Shown: positions 16,090 through 24,345 of the stretch, one piece after another | Layout: every line of letters begins with the position of its first letter | Numbering within the stretch: the stretch's first letter is position 1 | Source of the DNA: Lachnospiraceae bacterium | GTDB taxonomy: Bacteria > Bacillota > Clostridia > Lachnospirales > Lachnospiraceae | Assembly (NCBI GenBank): GCA_017552985.1 | Contig: JAFZNO010000087.1 | Coordinates: forward strand, 30,948-94,947 | Reading direction: 5' to 3' | Length of the DNA stretch: 64,000 nucleotides | Program-made: the position numbers and the translations under genes | Notes under the pieces: model-generated | Databases searched by the model: none | What the model saw: only the letters and a program-made list of their open reading frames with translations | What the model was told of the DNA's origin: nothing

Positions 16090-17371
16090 TAAGCGCGTGA
16101 ATGCGCATGATTCCGAACAACGTAAGAAGATCAACAAGCAGAACAAAAAGCTCGGTTACGTGCTTCTTTACGTGGGCGTTTTACTCTTGATCATTTTCGG
16201 CGAGATTTTTTTATTCGTAAGTGATCCGGACGCGTCGCTGATGGATCTTTTGAAGGATACCGTCGGAAATCTTATGGGCGTGCTGGCGGCATTTTTGGTA
16301 TTCGACATTGCTCATGAGTGGATGTCGAAGGAGAGCTATGCCTCCGAGATCTCCGAGCAGATCCTGGACACGCTCATGTATCATCCCGAAGCCATGGAGC
16401 TCTATGAGAATGAACAGAAAAAGGTGTTCGTCAATGCGTTTATCGGTTCCATCGTCGACGACAAGGACGCGGCTGACATGATCGAGAATCATTTGGAGAC
16501 CTATCTGCTCACTCCGGAAGACTTTAAGCAGAAAGCAAATCTGACGGCTGGGGACTGTCGCATAAAGACGGCGTTCTCCTATCGCTTTGTGCTGGAGACG
16601 GAACGTACGCAGGCATTCCAGTCCCTTCGTACGGACGTGGCTCATGATCCGTATTTCTACGTGCAGGAAGAGCTGAATTATACCGTTAAATACTTAGATC
16701 CTAAGGGAAATAACATGAACGGCGAGTTTGTCAAGATCGGTCTGATCTATGACAACGGCGGACTGGATGCCTTCCTCCGCGGCAGTAAGAACGGAGAGGA
16801 AAGGGAAGTGTTTAAGAATTGCATTTTCCGTGAGATCCTTGACATTGAAGCGGAAGATAAGGCAATCTTCAAGGAATTGCAGGATCAGGATCACCAGGCG
16901 GAGCTGCGCGCCCTGGCGCACAGAATGTTCCGTCCCCACCTAACCATCGATCGCACAAAGGGAGAACTGTACGACGTGCAGGTAGGCTCGTTCAAAGGCC
17001 GTGATTACGGACTTCTCTTTACATTCAAGGTGGCGCATGACCAGACTTTAACGGAGCACGACGTGTCGCTGATCTTCCACATGCCGAAGCGCTGGGACAG
17101 TATCATCGAGGTGGCGCTGGTGGAGCCGACGAAGGATCCGCAGATCTCCATCAGCTACAACGAAGATGCCATGGACGTGGAAATGTATTCCTTCCTGAAT
17201 AAGGGAGATGCCTCCTCCTATGATAACACGCTGGAAGAGGAGAATGGCGTATACAGCATCGCGCTCTCCAACGAATGGGTCTTTCCCATGAGCGGCACGG
17301 TGTTCTTTGTGCGTAAGGATGCGAGAATCCGCAAATTGGAAAATGAACGTGGCGCAGGAGTAAATAAGTGA
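16070..17371 (+). CDS. Membrane protein of unknown function
   Basis: The start at ATG 16070 is set by GGAGG (16063-16067) and lies inside the 3' end of the dipeptidase gene, a 20-base overlap. The 433-residue protein has a charged N-terminus, two membrane helices (about residues 28-48 and 60-82), then ~340 hydrophilic residues with no motif I recognise. It overlaps the following LTA-synthase-like gene by one base (TGATG), so both should be made together. A role in envelope assembly follows only from context. Confidence 0.65.
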   Translation: MDNSANDKRVNAHDSEQRKKINKQNKKLGYVLLYVGVLLLIIFGEIFLFVSDPDASLMDLLKDTVGNLMGVLAAFLVFDIAHEWMSKESYASEISEQILDTLMYHPEAMELYENEQKKVFVNAFIGSIVDDKDAADMIENHLETYLLTPEDFKQKANLTAGDCRIKTAFSYRFVLETERTQAFQSLRTDVAHDPYFYVQEELNYTVKYLDPKGNNMNGEFVKIGLIYDNGGLDAFLRGSKNGEEREVFKNCIFREILDIEAEDKAIFKELQDQDHQAELRALAHRMFRPHLTIDRTKGELYDVQVGSFKGRDYGLLFTFKVAHDQTLTEHDVSLIFHMPKRWDSIIEVALVEPTKDPQISISYNEDAMDVEMYSFLNKGDASSYDNTLEEENGVYSIALSNEWVFPMSGTVFFVRKDARIRKLENERGAGVNK

Positions 17372-20250
17372 TGAAAGAAAATGCTTCTCTGATGAAGTGC
17401 ATAAAAAAATACTCCCAATTGATCTTTGTCAAAAGCAAGGTGCGATTGATCCTTGGCATCCTGCTTTCCCTTTCGATGATTGGCGTTTTTCTGTATTTCA
17501 AGCCCAACGGGTTTAAGCATCTGCTGTTGGGATGCGGGTTCGCCGCGTTAAGCGGCATTTTGGTCAACTGCAAAAAACTGCCTGTTTGGCCAGCCTGGAT
17601 CGCACTGGGCGTTTATCTGATCATTGTACCGTACAAGCTCTTTCAAAGAATGGAATTTCCGATTACTGACGTAACCATTTTATACCGGAAATCCACGCTC
17701 CTATGCGTTGCGATGATCTACGTCATCTATCTTTTCTTCTTCCTGTTTACGCAGAGAATTCCCTTGGCAATCGCTTTCGGCAACGTGTTTTTGACTATCG
17801 TGACCATTGCCGAGTTTTACGTGATCTCTTTTCGCGGACAGGCGATCAGCTTTGAAGACCTTCGCGTGATCAATACTGCCGCGATGGTCATGGGCAACTA
17901 TGATTATACGCCCTCCAGCGAACTGATCTATAGTTTGATCTGGTTTATTTTCTTTACCGTCTTTATTCTCAAGTTAGACATTCATTGGAAAAGCATTCAA
18001 GCAAAGCATCCGAAATATCGTGCGTTGCTCGTCCACGTGATCGCAAGCATTGCGTCCGCAGTCTGTGTTTTTTCCTTCTTTTTCATCCTGCTGGGGACCT
18101 CCTTCCTGAAGGACCACGGCATAGATGACAGTCTGTGGCTGTATTACCGGACGGATACCCTGCACGGGTGTTTGCTCTATCCTTTTGTAGAGTATAGCTG
18201 CAATAAGATAGAAGTCCCGAAGGATTATTCGGCGGAGACCGTTCTCCAGATTGGAAAAACGGCGGAAGAGAAATTTGTCCCCCTTAAGGAGGAAAGTGAT
18301 CAAAGACCCAACGTTATTGTGATCATGAACGAGGCCTTTGGCGATCCTCGCGTATTGGGCGACTTCGAAACCAAGGAACCCATTATGCCGTTTTTGGATT
18401 CCCTCTATTCGGCAGAAAATGCCATTCGTGGAAAGCTCTACATGTCTATTCTCGGGGGACTGACGGTCAACAGTGAGTTTGAAGTGTTGACGGGGAATTC
18501 CATGAGGTTTTTGCCCTATACCATGATTCCTTATTCCAGCGGCGTTGACAGGGAAATGCCTTCCCTTGTTTCTGAATTTGAAGCCCTTGGTTATTCCAGT
18601 ATGGCCATTCATCCCAACGTAAAGAATGCCTATGATCGCGACAGAGTGTATCAGTATTTTGGATTTGACCAGTTTGTTGATCTGCTTACCTTCGAAACGG
18701 AGGTGGAATACGTCGGGAATTACGTTTCGGACCGTTCTAACTATCAGGAACTGATCTACAGGTATGAGAACAGGGATGCTTCAAAGCCGCTCTTCGCGTT
18801 TGACGTAACCATTCAAAATCATTCTCCTTACTGGGATGCAAAGCGCCCGCAGAGGATCCTAAGCATAGGCGGCGTGGAAAGCCAGGTAAAAGATGAGTAC
18901 TGCATGGAAGAATCCTACTTGAGCTTGTTAAGACAGTCGGATGACGCGCTGCGGGAATTGCTGGCATATTTTGAGACGGTGGAAGAGCCAACCGTGATCT
19001 GCTTTTTTGGAGATCATCAGGCCATGCTTTCAGATGAGTTTTATTCCGCGATCTATGAAGGCAGGGAGTTGCCTGAAGAGAGCAAAACGCAATTAAAATA
19101 CAGTGTTCCCTACTTGATCTGGGCCAATTACGATGCGGATTTCTTCCATCCGGGTGACGTGAGCGCAAATTATCTGGGCGGCATTCTCATGGAAGAACTG
19201 GGACTTCCGCTGTCGCAATTCCGGATGTTTCAATCTGAGCTTCGCAGGGAATATCCCATTTTATCTGCGAGACAATTGTCTGACGCAGGCGGAATAAAGC
19301 ATGACGATCTCAAGAAGAATGGTCTGCAGGCGTTAAGGGATTATTGGACGTTTACTTATGACGGAATGTTTTCGTCGAAGGTTACGGAAGAAACCTTCAC
19401 ACCCAAATCCTATCGGGATAAAAGTCCGGAAAAGACGGGCGGAGTCCAGAAGGGCGGGAAATGGTATGAGGAATACGCGTCCGTCACGCATGCGCTGGGA
19501 ATGACGGGTGAGGGAGACGTTATGACGAACTCGCTGGAAGCATTCCTGTACAATTATCAATTGGGACAGAGAGTATTTGAGGCAGACGTCCAGATCGCGG
19601 CGGACGGCGTTATGGTGCTGCGGCATGATTGGGAAAGCAGTCTGGGCCAGGATGCAGCGTTTGGATGGACGGATGACGCACGGCCCGTTCCCACGTCAAA
19701 GGAATTTAAGGCAGCACCCATCTACGGTAAGTACACGCCGCTCACGCTTGAGGACTGGTTTGGCATCATGGAAGAGTATCCTGACGTATGGTTTGTGACC
19801 GATACAAAGTACAGTCCCACCGTCTCGAAAGACATGCAGATTTTTGTGGACACGGCGAAAAACAGTCACAGGGAAAACGTGTTGGACCGCGTGATCGTTC
19901 AGCTCTATTATCAGGAAATGTATGACGAAGTGAATGCGGTTTATCCCTTTGATAATTACCTGTTGACGATCTATTATACCGGATATCCGGAAGACAGTGC
20001 GTCCATGCTAAGGTTTATGGAGGAAAAAGGGATCGGGGTCTTAACGATGCCTGCGGACACTTGGGCAGGGACTGCCAGAATACGGGAAGAACTCAAGGAC
20101 AAGAGCTTTAAGGTCTATCTCCACACGGTGGACGATCCCGAGGCGGCAGCGCGCTATCTAAAAGAAGTCGGCGGCTTGTATTCCGATTGCATCACGGAAC
20201 CCCAAATGGACTTTTTAATGTGTCACGGGGACGCACCTGGTGACACGTGA
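17371..20250 (+). CDS. LTA-synthase-like phosphoglycerol transferase fused to a GDPD-like domain
   Basis: A 959-residue membrane enzyme. About seven helices fill the first ~250 residues. An LtaS/MdoB sulfatase-fold domain follows: MNEAFGD (metal-binding Glu), GGLTVNSEFEVLTG (nucleophile Thr in TVNSEF), FFGDHQ (Asp-His metal pair). LtaS builds polyglycerol-phosphate from phosphatidylglycerol outside the cell. Residues ~700-955 are unlike LtaS: VTHALG, NSLEAF, FEADVQIAADGVMVLRHDW and TDTKY match glycerophosphodiester phosphodiesterases (substrate Glu-Asp pair and HD). A polymerase and a polyglycerol-phosphate hydrolase may therefore share one chain. The His of the usual HRG motif is kept as HALG, so activity is plausible but unproven. 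GTG 17368 is an alternative start. Confidence 0.8.
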   Translation: MKENASLMKCIKKYSQLIFVKSKVRLILGILLSLSMIGVFLYFKPNGFKHLLLGCGFAALSGILVNCKKLPVWPAWIALGVYLIIVPYKLFQRMEFPITDVTILYRKSTLLCVAMIYVIYLFFFLFTQRIPLAIAFGNVFLTIVTIAEFYVISFRGQAISFEDLRVINTAAMVMGNYDYTPSSELIYSLIWFIFFTVFILKLDIHWKSIQAKHPKYRALLVHVIASIASAVCVFSFFFILLGTSFLKDHGIDDSLWLYYRTDTLHGCLLYPFVEYSCNKIEVPKDYSAETVLQIGKTAEEKFVPLKEESDQRPNVIVIMNEAFGDPRVLGDFETKEPIMPFLDSLYSAENAIRGKLYMSILGGLTVNSEFEVLTGNSMRFLPYTMIPYSSGVDREMPSLVSEFEALGYSSMAIHPNVKNAYDRDRVYQYFGFDQFVDLLTFETEVEYVGNYVSDRSNYQELIYRYENRDASKPLFAFDVTIQNHSPYWDAKRPQRILSIGGVESQVKDEYCMEESYLSLLRQSDDALRELLAYFETVEEPTVICFFGDHQAMLSDEFYSAIYEGRELPEESKTQLKYSVPYLIWANYDADFFHPGDVSANYLGGILMEELGLPLSQFRMFQSELRREYPILSARQLSDAGGIKHDDLKKNGLQALRDYWTFTYDGMFSSKVTEETFTPKSYRDKSPEKTGGVQKGGKWYEEYASVTHALGMTGEGDVMTNSLEAFLYNYQLGQRVFEADVQIAADGVMVLRHDWESSLGQDAAFGWTDDARPVPTSKEFKAAPIYGKYTPLTLEDWFGIMEEYPDVWFVTDTKYSPTVSKDMQIFVDTAKNSHRENVLDRVIVQLYYQEMYDEVNAVYPFDNYLLTIYYTGYPEDSASMLRFMEEKGIGVLTMPADTWAGTARIREELKDKSFKVYLHTVDDPEAAARYLKEVGGLYSDCITEPQMDFLMCHGDAPGDT

Positions 20251-20279
20251 TTGCGGATTTTGGGTCCGCATGCTATACT
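20251..20279 (+). promoter_or_regulatory. SigmaA-type promoter of guaA
   Basis: TTGCGG (20251-20256), 17-base spacer, TATACT (20274-20279). TGCGGA/TCCGCA form a small hairpin between the two boxes (20252-20270). No purine riboswitch fits in the 56-base leader. Confidence 0.6.
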
Positions 20280-20335
20280 ACCAATAGGGATTGAAATTAG
20301 TAATACAAGAATAAAAACAATTTAAGGAGGATGAC

Positions 20336-21316
20336 ATGGCAGACGTAAGACCGGAATCAATGGAAAGAATTACCACGCCCGAGCAGGCAAACGCTTTTAT
20401 CGCTGAGCAGGTAGAAGCAGTGAAAAAACAGGTTGGTGACAAGAAGGTGCTCCTAGCCCTTTCCGGAGGCGTTGACTCCTCCGTTGTGGCAGCGCTCCTC
20501 ATCAAAGCCATTGGCAAGAACCTGGTTTGCGTACACGTAAATCACGGTTTGCTTCGCAAGGGTGAACCTGAGCAGGTTATCGAAGTATTTAAGAATCAGA
20601 TGGATGCAAACCTGATCTACATTGATGCAACGGATCGCTTTCTGGACAAGCTCGCAGGCGTTGCTGAGCCTGAGAAGAAGCGTAAGATCATTGGCGAGGA
20701 ATTCATCCGTGTATTCGAGGAAGAGGCCCGCAAGCTTGACGACGTAGATTTCCTTGCACAGGGAACCATCTATCCCGACATTCTTGAATCCGGTCCCGTT
20801 AAGGCACATCACAACGTGGGCGGACTTCCTGAGGACATTCACTTTGAAGGTCTCGTAGAGCCCATTAAGCTCCTTTTCAAGGATGAGGTTCGCGTGATCG
20901 GCCGTGCCCTTGGACTTCCCGTAGGCATGGTTGAGCGTCAGCCCTTCCCCGGCCCCGGACTTGGCGTTCGCTGCACTGGTGCCATCACCAGAGACCGCCT
21001 TACCGCCCTTCGCGAATCCGACGCCATCCTGCGCGAGGAATTCGCAAACGCAGGCTTAGAGGGCAAGGTATGGCAGTACTTCACCATCGTTCCTGATTAC
21101 AAGTCCGTTGGCGTAAAGAATGGCCTCCGCAGCTTCGAGTGGCCCTGCATCATCCGCGCCGTCAACACGAAGGACGCCATGACCGCCACCATCGAGGAGA
21201 TCCCCTACGCCCTCCTCGGCAAGATCGTAAACCGCATCACCAACGAAGTTCCCGGCATCAACAGAGTGCTGTATGATCTGACTCCGAAGCCAACCGGAAC
21301 CATCGAGTGGGAATAA
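20336..21316 (+). CDS. guaA: GMP synthase, ATP-pyrophosphatase subunit without amidotransferase domain
   Basis: A 326-residue protein equal to the C-terminal two thirds of GuaA. The PP-loop SGGVDSS is at residues 43-49, followed by HVNHGLLRKGE, AQGTIYPDILES and the dimerisation domain ending PKPTGTIEWE. It adenylates XMP and aminates it to GMP. The N-terminal class-I glutamine amidotransferase domain (~190 residues) is absent and upstream DNA encodes none, so ammonia must come from a separate GATase subunit or from free ammonium, as in split archaeal GuaA. AAGGAGG lies five bases before the ATG. The 3' end is the left copy of a 24-bp duplication (see repeats). Confidence 0.9.
   Translation: MADVRPESMERITTPEQANAFIAEQVEAVKKQVGDKKVLLALSGGVDSSVVAALLIKAIGKNLVCVHVNHGLLRKGEPEQVIEVFKNQMDANLIYIDATDRFLDKLAGVAEPEKKRKIIGEEFIRVFEEEARKLDDVDFLAQGTIYPDILESGPVKAHHNVGGLPEDIHFEGLVEPIKLLFKDEVRVIGRALGLPVGMVERQPFPGPGLGVRCTGAITRDRLTALRESDAILREEFANAGLEGKVWQYFTIVPDYKSVGVKNGLRSFEWPCIIRAVNTKDAMTATIEEIPYALLGKIVNRITNEVPGINRVLYDLTPKPTGTIEWE
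21293..21316 (+). repeat. guaA 3'-end copy 1 (putative attL)
   Basis: The last 24 bases of guaA, encoding TGTIEWE-stop. They match 27400-27423 with two synonymous differences (GGA/GGC and ATC/ATT). The 3' end of guaA is a well-known integration site of genomic islands. Confidence 0.6.
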
Positions 21317-21325
21317 ATCACAAAA

Positions 21326-21370
21326 CCCCTGCAAGCCGTTGTAAAATACGGTTTGCAGGGATTTTTTCTT
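21326..21370 (+). terminator. Intrinsic terminator after guaA
   Basis: CCCTGCAA (21327-21334) pairs with TTGCAGGG (21353-21360), extended inward by CCGT/ACGG, and is followed by ATTTTTTCTT. Confidence 0.85.
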
Positions 21371-21477
21371 TCCGCGCTTTTTGGATTCTTTCTCATAGAG
21401 GGCCGTCTCTCAGACGGTGTCCCTCGGTATTGAAAAGAACCACCCCATGATCGCTTATGGGCTTTGGAGCTGAACCG

Positions 21478-21852
21478 CTATTTCAAACTTAGACTGACTA
21501 GCATGCAGACAATTGCCATCAGGGAGAGAAAGGTTGCCGTGCCAATCTCTATTAGGAGCTCCTCTTTTTGAATGCGCTCCAGCTCTGCCTTTTGAAATTC
21601 CTCGTCCCCTTCCGCGTGAAATTCTGGTTTATTAACCTTGGAGAAAAGTGTCGCTACGAAAGTTAGTAGCGGCAGGGCGACGCCAAGCAGGGCACCAGCC
21701 TTATGACCATAGGTGCCGCTTCCTACATGAAAGAATTTGGTATTTTGGAAGACGGCCGGCATGGCGAGCCAGATTAGAAAGCTAATGAGTATGCCAATGA
21801 GAATGATACTATTTCGGACTCTTTTTAAGGTTTTTATGGACAGCTTCTTCAT
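21478..21852 (-). CDS. Small membrane protein of unknown function
   Basis: A 124-residue protein with three likely membrane helices (about 13-33, 50-68 and 100-122) and a charged loop FHAEGDEEFQKAELERIQKEE. I do not recognise the family. It follows the MerR gene on the same strand after 22 bases and is likely the target of that regulator. Its only Xaa-Val junction of the ACGT/ATGT type (His-Val, 21724-21729) uses CAT GTA, against the window's rule. Confidence 0.6.
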   Translation of the reverse strand: MKKLSIKTLKRVRNSIILIGILISFLIWLAMPAVFQNTKFFHVGSGTYGHKAGALLGVALPLLTFVATLFSKVNKPEFHAEGDEEFQKAELERIQKEELLIEIGTATFLSLMAIVCMLVSLSLK

Positions 21853-21874
21853 AGATTTCCCTTTCTACGTCATG

Positions 21875-22633
21875 TCAATTTGTTACGTATTCAAACCATA
21901 AACCGTAAATCCGTTCCCCGTGAAAGACAAATTTTATTTGAATATTGATTTTTTCAAAATGCAAAACCTGATATAAAATGTTTTCCTGAGATGGGTCAGC
22001 CCAGGTTTTTCCATAGCGATGAAACTTACCTGCTCCCATCAGGAGATCCTCGCGGGCGGAGGTGAAAACCTCCTTCGGAAGGTAGGCCTGCATTTTCGGA
22101 CTAAAAAAGGTACTGAGCTTCTCATAATCGTTTTTCAGAATATAATTGGCGCAGGCTTTTGCTGTCTTTTTGTAGTCGAGCTCATGAGCATCCAAAAGAG
22201 TCGTCAGATGCTTTGTAGCCATGCTCGCGTCAAGGTCCTCTCTCTTGTCATTTGGCAGGTTTGCCTCTAGGTCGCTCGGATTCCAGACGGTACCCAACAT
22301 ATCCTTTCCTTCTCCCAGTGCCGCAAGGGCTTTTTGCAACAATCGGATTTCTTCAAATTTCCCATGAATGGCTGCTTCCAATTCTTTTTCCCGAAAGCGC
22401 AGGATCTCCTCCAGAGGTTTCCCATCCTTTAGGCACTCTTGAATTTCCTTGATGGGAAGACTAAGGGCACGCAAGGTCAGAATGCTTTGCAGTGTCCGCA
22501 GGTCATCCTCGGTATATTGACGTCTGCCAGAGGCTGATAATTTCTGGCTCTGAATCAGGCCCTTTTCTTCATAAAAGCGAAGCGTGCGGGAAGTAATTCC
22601 GTAGCGCTTACACACCTTGTTAATGTCGATCAT
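21875..22633 (-). CDS. MerR-family regulator with a C-terminal ligand-type domain
   Basis: A 252-residue regulator. Residues 1-70 are a MerR winged helix (INKVCKRYGITSRTLRFYEEKGLI..SGRRQYTEDDLRTL), followed by a dimerising coiled coil to ~110 and a C-terminal ~130 residues resembling small NTF2/DUF3887-like domains, probably for ligand binding. There are no metal-binding Cys motifs. It should twist the 19-bp-spacer promoter at 22676-22706 from which it is itself expressed, together with the small membrane protein downstream. Confidence 0.82.
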   Translation of the reverse strand: MIDINKVCKRYGITSRTLRFYEEKGLIQSQKLSASGRRQYTEDDLRTLQSILTLRALSLPIKEIQECLKDGKPLEEILRFREKELEAAIHGKFEEIRLLQKALAALGEGKDMLGTVWNPSDLEANLPNDKREDLDASMATKHLTTLLDAHELDYKKTAKACANYILKNDYEKLSTFFSPKMQAYLPKEVFTSAREDLLMGAGKFHRYGKTWADPSQENILYQVLHFEKINIQIKFVFHGERIYGLWFEYVTN

Positions 22634-22675
22634 GATTTTTCCTTTTGATTGCTATGATTTTTTATTGTTAATTTC

Positions 22676-22706
22676 ATTATACAACTTGACGCAGCGTCAA
22701 TGTCAA
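22676..22706 (-). promoter_or_regulatory. MerR-type promoter and operator of the - strand operon
   Basis: On the - strand: TTGACA, a 19-base spacer and TATAAT. The spacer holds the perfect dyad TTGACGCTGCGTCAA (22686-22700). A 19-bp spacer with a centred dyad is the hallmark of MerR activation. Confidence 0.82.
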
Positions 22707-22882
22707 GCGAATGCATAAGAATTCTATTGATATTTTGAATGGAAGGTTTATGATAGATTTAGTGAGAATTTTGAGGGTATGCGCTTGCATTTATATCCTT
22801 CGATAAGACTTTTATTCAATTAAGGAAAACTGAGGCGGGAAGATGAAGGGAAAGATTGATTTCAAAAATGAGTAAAACCCTC

Positions 22883-22913
22883 TTGACCTTACAGTTCACT
22901 GTAATGATATAAC
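22883..22913 (+). promoter_or_regulatory. MerR-type promoter and operator of the second MerR gene
   Basis: TTGACC (22883-22888), 19-base spacer, TATAAC (22908-22913). The spacer contains TTACAGTTCACTGTAA (22889-22904), a 7+7 inverted repeat. It fits autoregulation by the gene at 22936. Confidence 0.8.
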
Positions 22914-22935
22914 TGTCTCGAAAGGAGATAGCGGC

Positions 22936-23778
22936 ATGACAATCAAGGAATTTGCGAAGCTTTGTGAATGTAATCCTCGGACGCTTCGATATTACGACAG
23001 CATCGATCTGCTAAAACCGGTTGACGTAGATCCGTGGACGGGATATCGATACTATGATGAGTCTCAGGGTGAAACTTACGTGAAGATCAAAAACCTGCAG
23101 AAGGCAGGCTTCACCATCGATGAGATCAGAGCGCTCCTTGAAAAGGATGATCGCGTAATCTACGACGCCTTTGAAAAAAAGATCGAAGAGGCAGAGGCGA
23201 GACTTCGCGAAGTCAAACGCATCCGCCAGTCATATCAGAGTGAAATGAGTACAATTCAGAGTAGAATTCAAGAAGTAAAAAACAGATTGTTAAGTGACGT
23301 AAAGAGGTATGATCCGGCCGTGGAATTCGGACTGAGTGCGGAAGAATATGCAAAGATTCTGAGCACGATCGAGCATTGCATCGACGCGGCGCCCCTTCCC
23401 GAGGACGAGCTTTCCGGGCTTCAGGGCGTGCTGGATATGACGCCGCCGGAGATCCTCGACAAGATTTCCAAGATGGAGAATATGAAGCCGGAGCTCCCTG
23501 CCTTCCGCAAGGATCCCAAGTGGCAGATGATCTACGAGAAGCATGGCTGGGAGAACGTCAAGGATTTCCTGGCGGACTTCGAGAAGCTCGAGCCTGGCAC
23601 CTACGGACTGGATTTTCAGGTTGTGGACGAAAAGTATGATAATACCGTTGCCTTCTCGGGCACGCTCCTGAACCTACTTCTCATGAGGAATCCGGACGTT
23701 TCGAAATCGGTTGTCTGCAACGTGGATCGGTCCAAGGACGGGCAGAATCATTTTTGGTTATATCAGAAAAGCATATAA
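22936..23778 (+). CDS. MerR-family regulator with long C-terminal domain
   Basis: A 280-residue regulator: MerR winged helix (IKEFAKLCECNPRTLRYYDSIDLLKP..TGYRYYDESQ), a coiled coil to ~125, then a ~150-residue domain of unknown ligand. AAAGGAG precedes the ATG and a MerR-type promoter lies just upstream. Its Xaa-Val junctions follow the host ACGT rule, unlike the ABC exporter further right, so the two may not share an origin. The last codons overlap a short duplicated sequence (23755-23801). Confidence 0.8.
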   Translation: MTIKEFAKLCECNPRTLRYYDSIDLLKPVDVDPWTGYRYYDESQGETYVKIKNLQKAGFTIDEIRALLEKDDRVIYDAFEKKIEEAEARLREVKRIRQSYQSEMSTIQSRIQEVKNRLLSDVKRYDPAVEFGLSAEEYAKILSTIEHCIDAAPLPEDELSGLQGVLDMTPPEILDKISKMENMKPELPAFRKDPKWQMIYEKHGWENVKDFLADFEKLEPGTYGLDFQVVDEKYDNTVAFSGTLLNLLLMRNPDVSKSVVCNVDRSKDGQNHFWLYQKSI

Positions 23779-23801
23779 ACACTTCTGGTTATATCAGAAA
23801 A
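23755..23801 (+). repeat. Short direct repeat at the end of the MerR gene
   Basis: TGGTTATATCAGAAAA occurs at 23755-23770 and again at 23786-23801 (period 31), followed by similar AT-rich sequence. The gene's last codons lie in copy 1; copy 2 is downstream and non-coding. Confidence 0.6.
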
Positions 23802-23872
23802 ACGCATAAAACATACATAGGGCATGCAACTCCGTAAAGAAAAACGGCATTACAAGAAGGGGGGAAACAAGA

Positions 23873-23983
23873 ATGGGAGCCTATGTCTGGCCGGGTTTTA
23901 CGAAGGAGATCGTTGAGTCCTATGAGCTGTTGGCAAGCAACCGCACGCGGAACAAAAGTCTCTTATATGCTGCGGCCGGGTAA
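23873..23983 (+). CDS. Possible small protein or gene fragment (36 aa)
   Basis: ATG 23873 follows AAGGGGGGAAAC at good spacing and the frame runs 36 codons to TAA. The peptide begins MGAYVWPGFTKE and ends in YAAAG; no signal or motif is recognised. It uses TAT GTC for Tyr-Val. It could be a genuine small ORF or the stump of a longer gene lost by deletion. The DNA from 23984 to 24084 has no coding potential I can support. Confidence 0.3.
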   Translation: MGAYVWPGFTKEIVESYELLASNRTRNKSLLYAAAG

Positions 23984-24084
23984 ATCATGGCTTTCAGGAA
24001 ATGTGTGCCTGTGGTCAGCGCAGGGATGATAATTAGAAATGAAGGCATAGAATTATAGCGGGTGATTTCGTGTCAAATTTTGGG

Positions 24085-24112
24085 TTGACAAGCCGCAAGA
24101 GTAGGTGATAAT
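24085..24112 (+). promoter_or_regulatory. Promoter of the riboswitch leader
   Basis: TTGACA (24085-24090), 16-base spacer, GATAAT (24107-24112); a perfect TATAAT (24112-24117) overlaps it but at a 21-base spacing. Transcription would start near 24119, just ahead of the aptamer. Confidence 0.6.
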
Positions 24113-24125
24113 ATAATGGCAACCC

Positions 24126-24257
24126 ATGGGGGAGTAGCAAGCCCGGTTCAAAATGAACCGAGCAGCAAGTCAACATCCTGGTATGAATTAACTGCCTGGC
24201 TTGTTTTAAATTGCGAGACTCATGTATGCTTTGTCATACATGGATTTTGCCCCCTCT
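24126..24257 (+). promoter_or_regulatory. yybP-ykoY family (Mn2+) riboswitch aptamer
   Basis: The leader holds the landmark 5' strand GGGGGAGTAGC (24128-24138), GTCAACA, CCTGG/CTGGC elements, a TTGCGAGAC bulge segment, a hairpin CATGTATG/CATACATG and the closing strand GCCCCC (24249-24254). These match the yybP-ykoY consensus, including the conserved GGGGAGUAGC and GCAAGAC/GCGAGAC boxes known from Mn2+-sensing structures. A terminator follows, then an ABC exporter. The call rests on pattern memory, not a covariance search. Confidence 0.75.
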
Positions 24258-24277
24258 GAATAATAGAGATGATCGGT

Positions 24278-24317
24278 GAACCGGATATGACGAAAGCATA
24301 TCCGGTTCATTTTATTT
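24278..24317 (+). terminator. Riboswitch expression-platform terminator
   Basis: GAACCGGATATG (24278-24289) pairs perfectly with CATATCCGGTTC (24297-24308), then ATTTTATTT. It lies between aptamer and exporter gene, so ligand-controlled readthrough is the likely mechanism. Confidence 0.8.
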
Positions 24318-24345
24318 CTATCTATTCGAAAGGAGCAGGAATCAC

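Noticed and set aside
20221-20245. TGTCAC/GTGACA inverted repeat as a terminator of the LTA-synthase gene
   Set aside because: Six-base arms with a 13-base loop and no T-run; it lies within the last codons and looks incidental.
20251-20335. Purine riboswitch upstream of guaA
   Set aside because: The leader is only about 56 bases after the -10 box and lacks the purine aptamer core; only a small hairpin inside the promoter is present.
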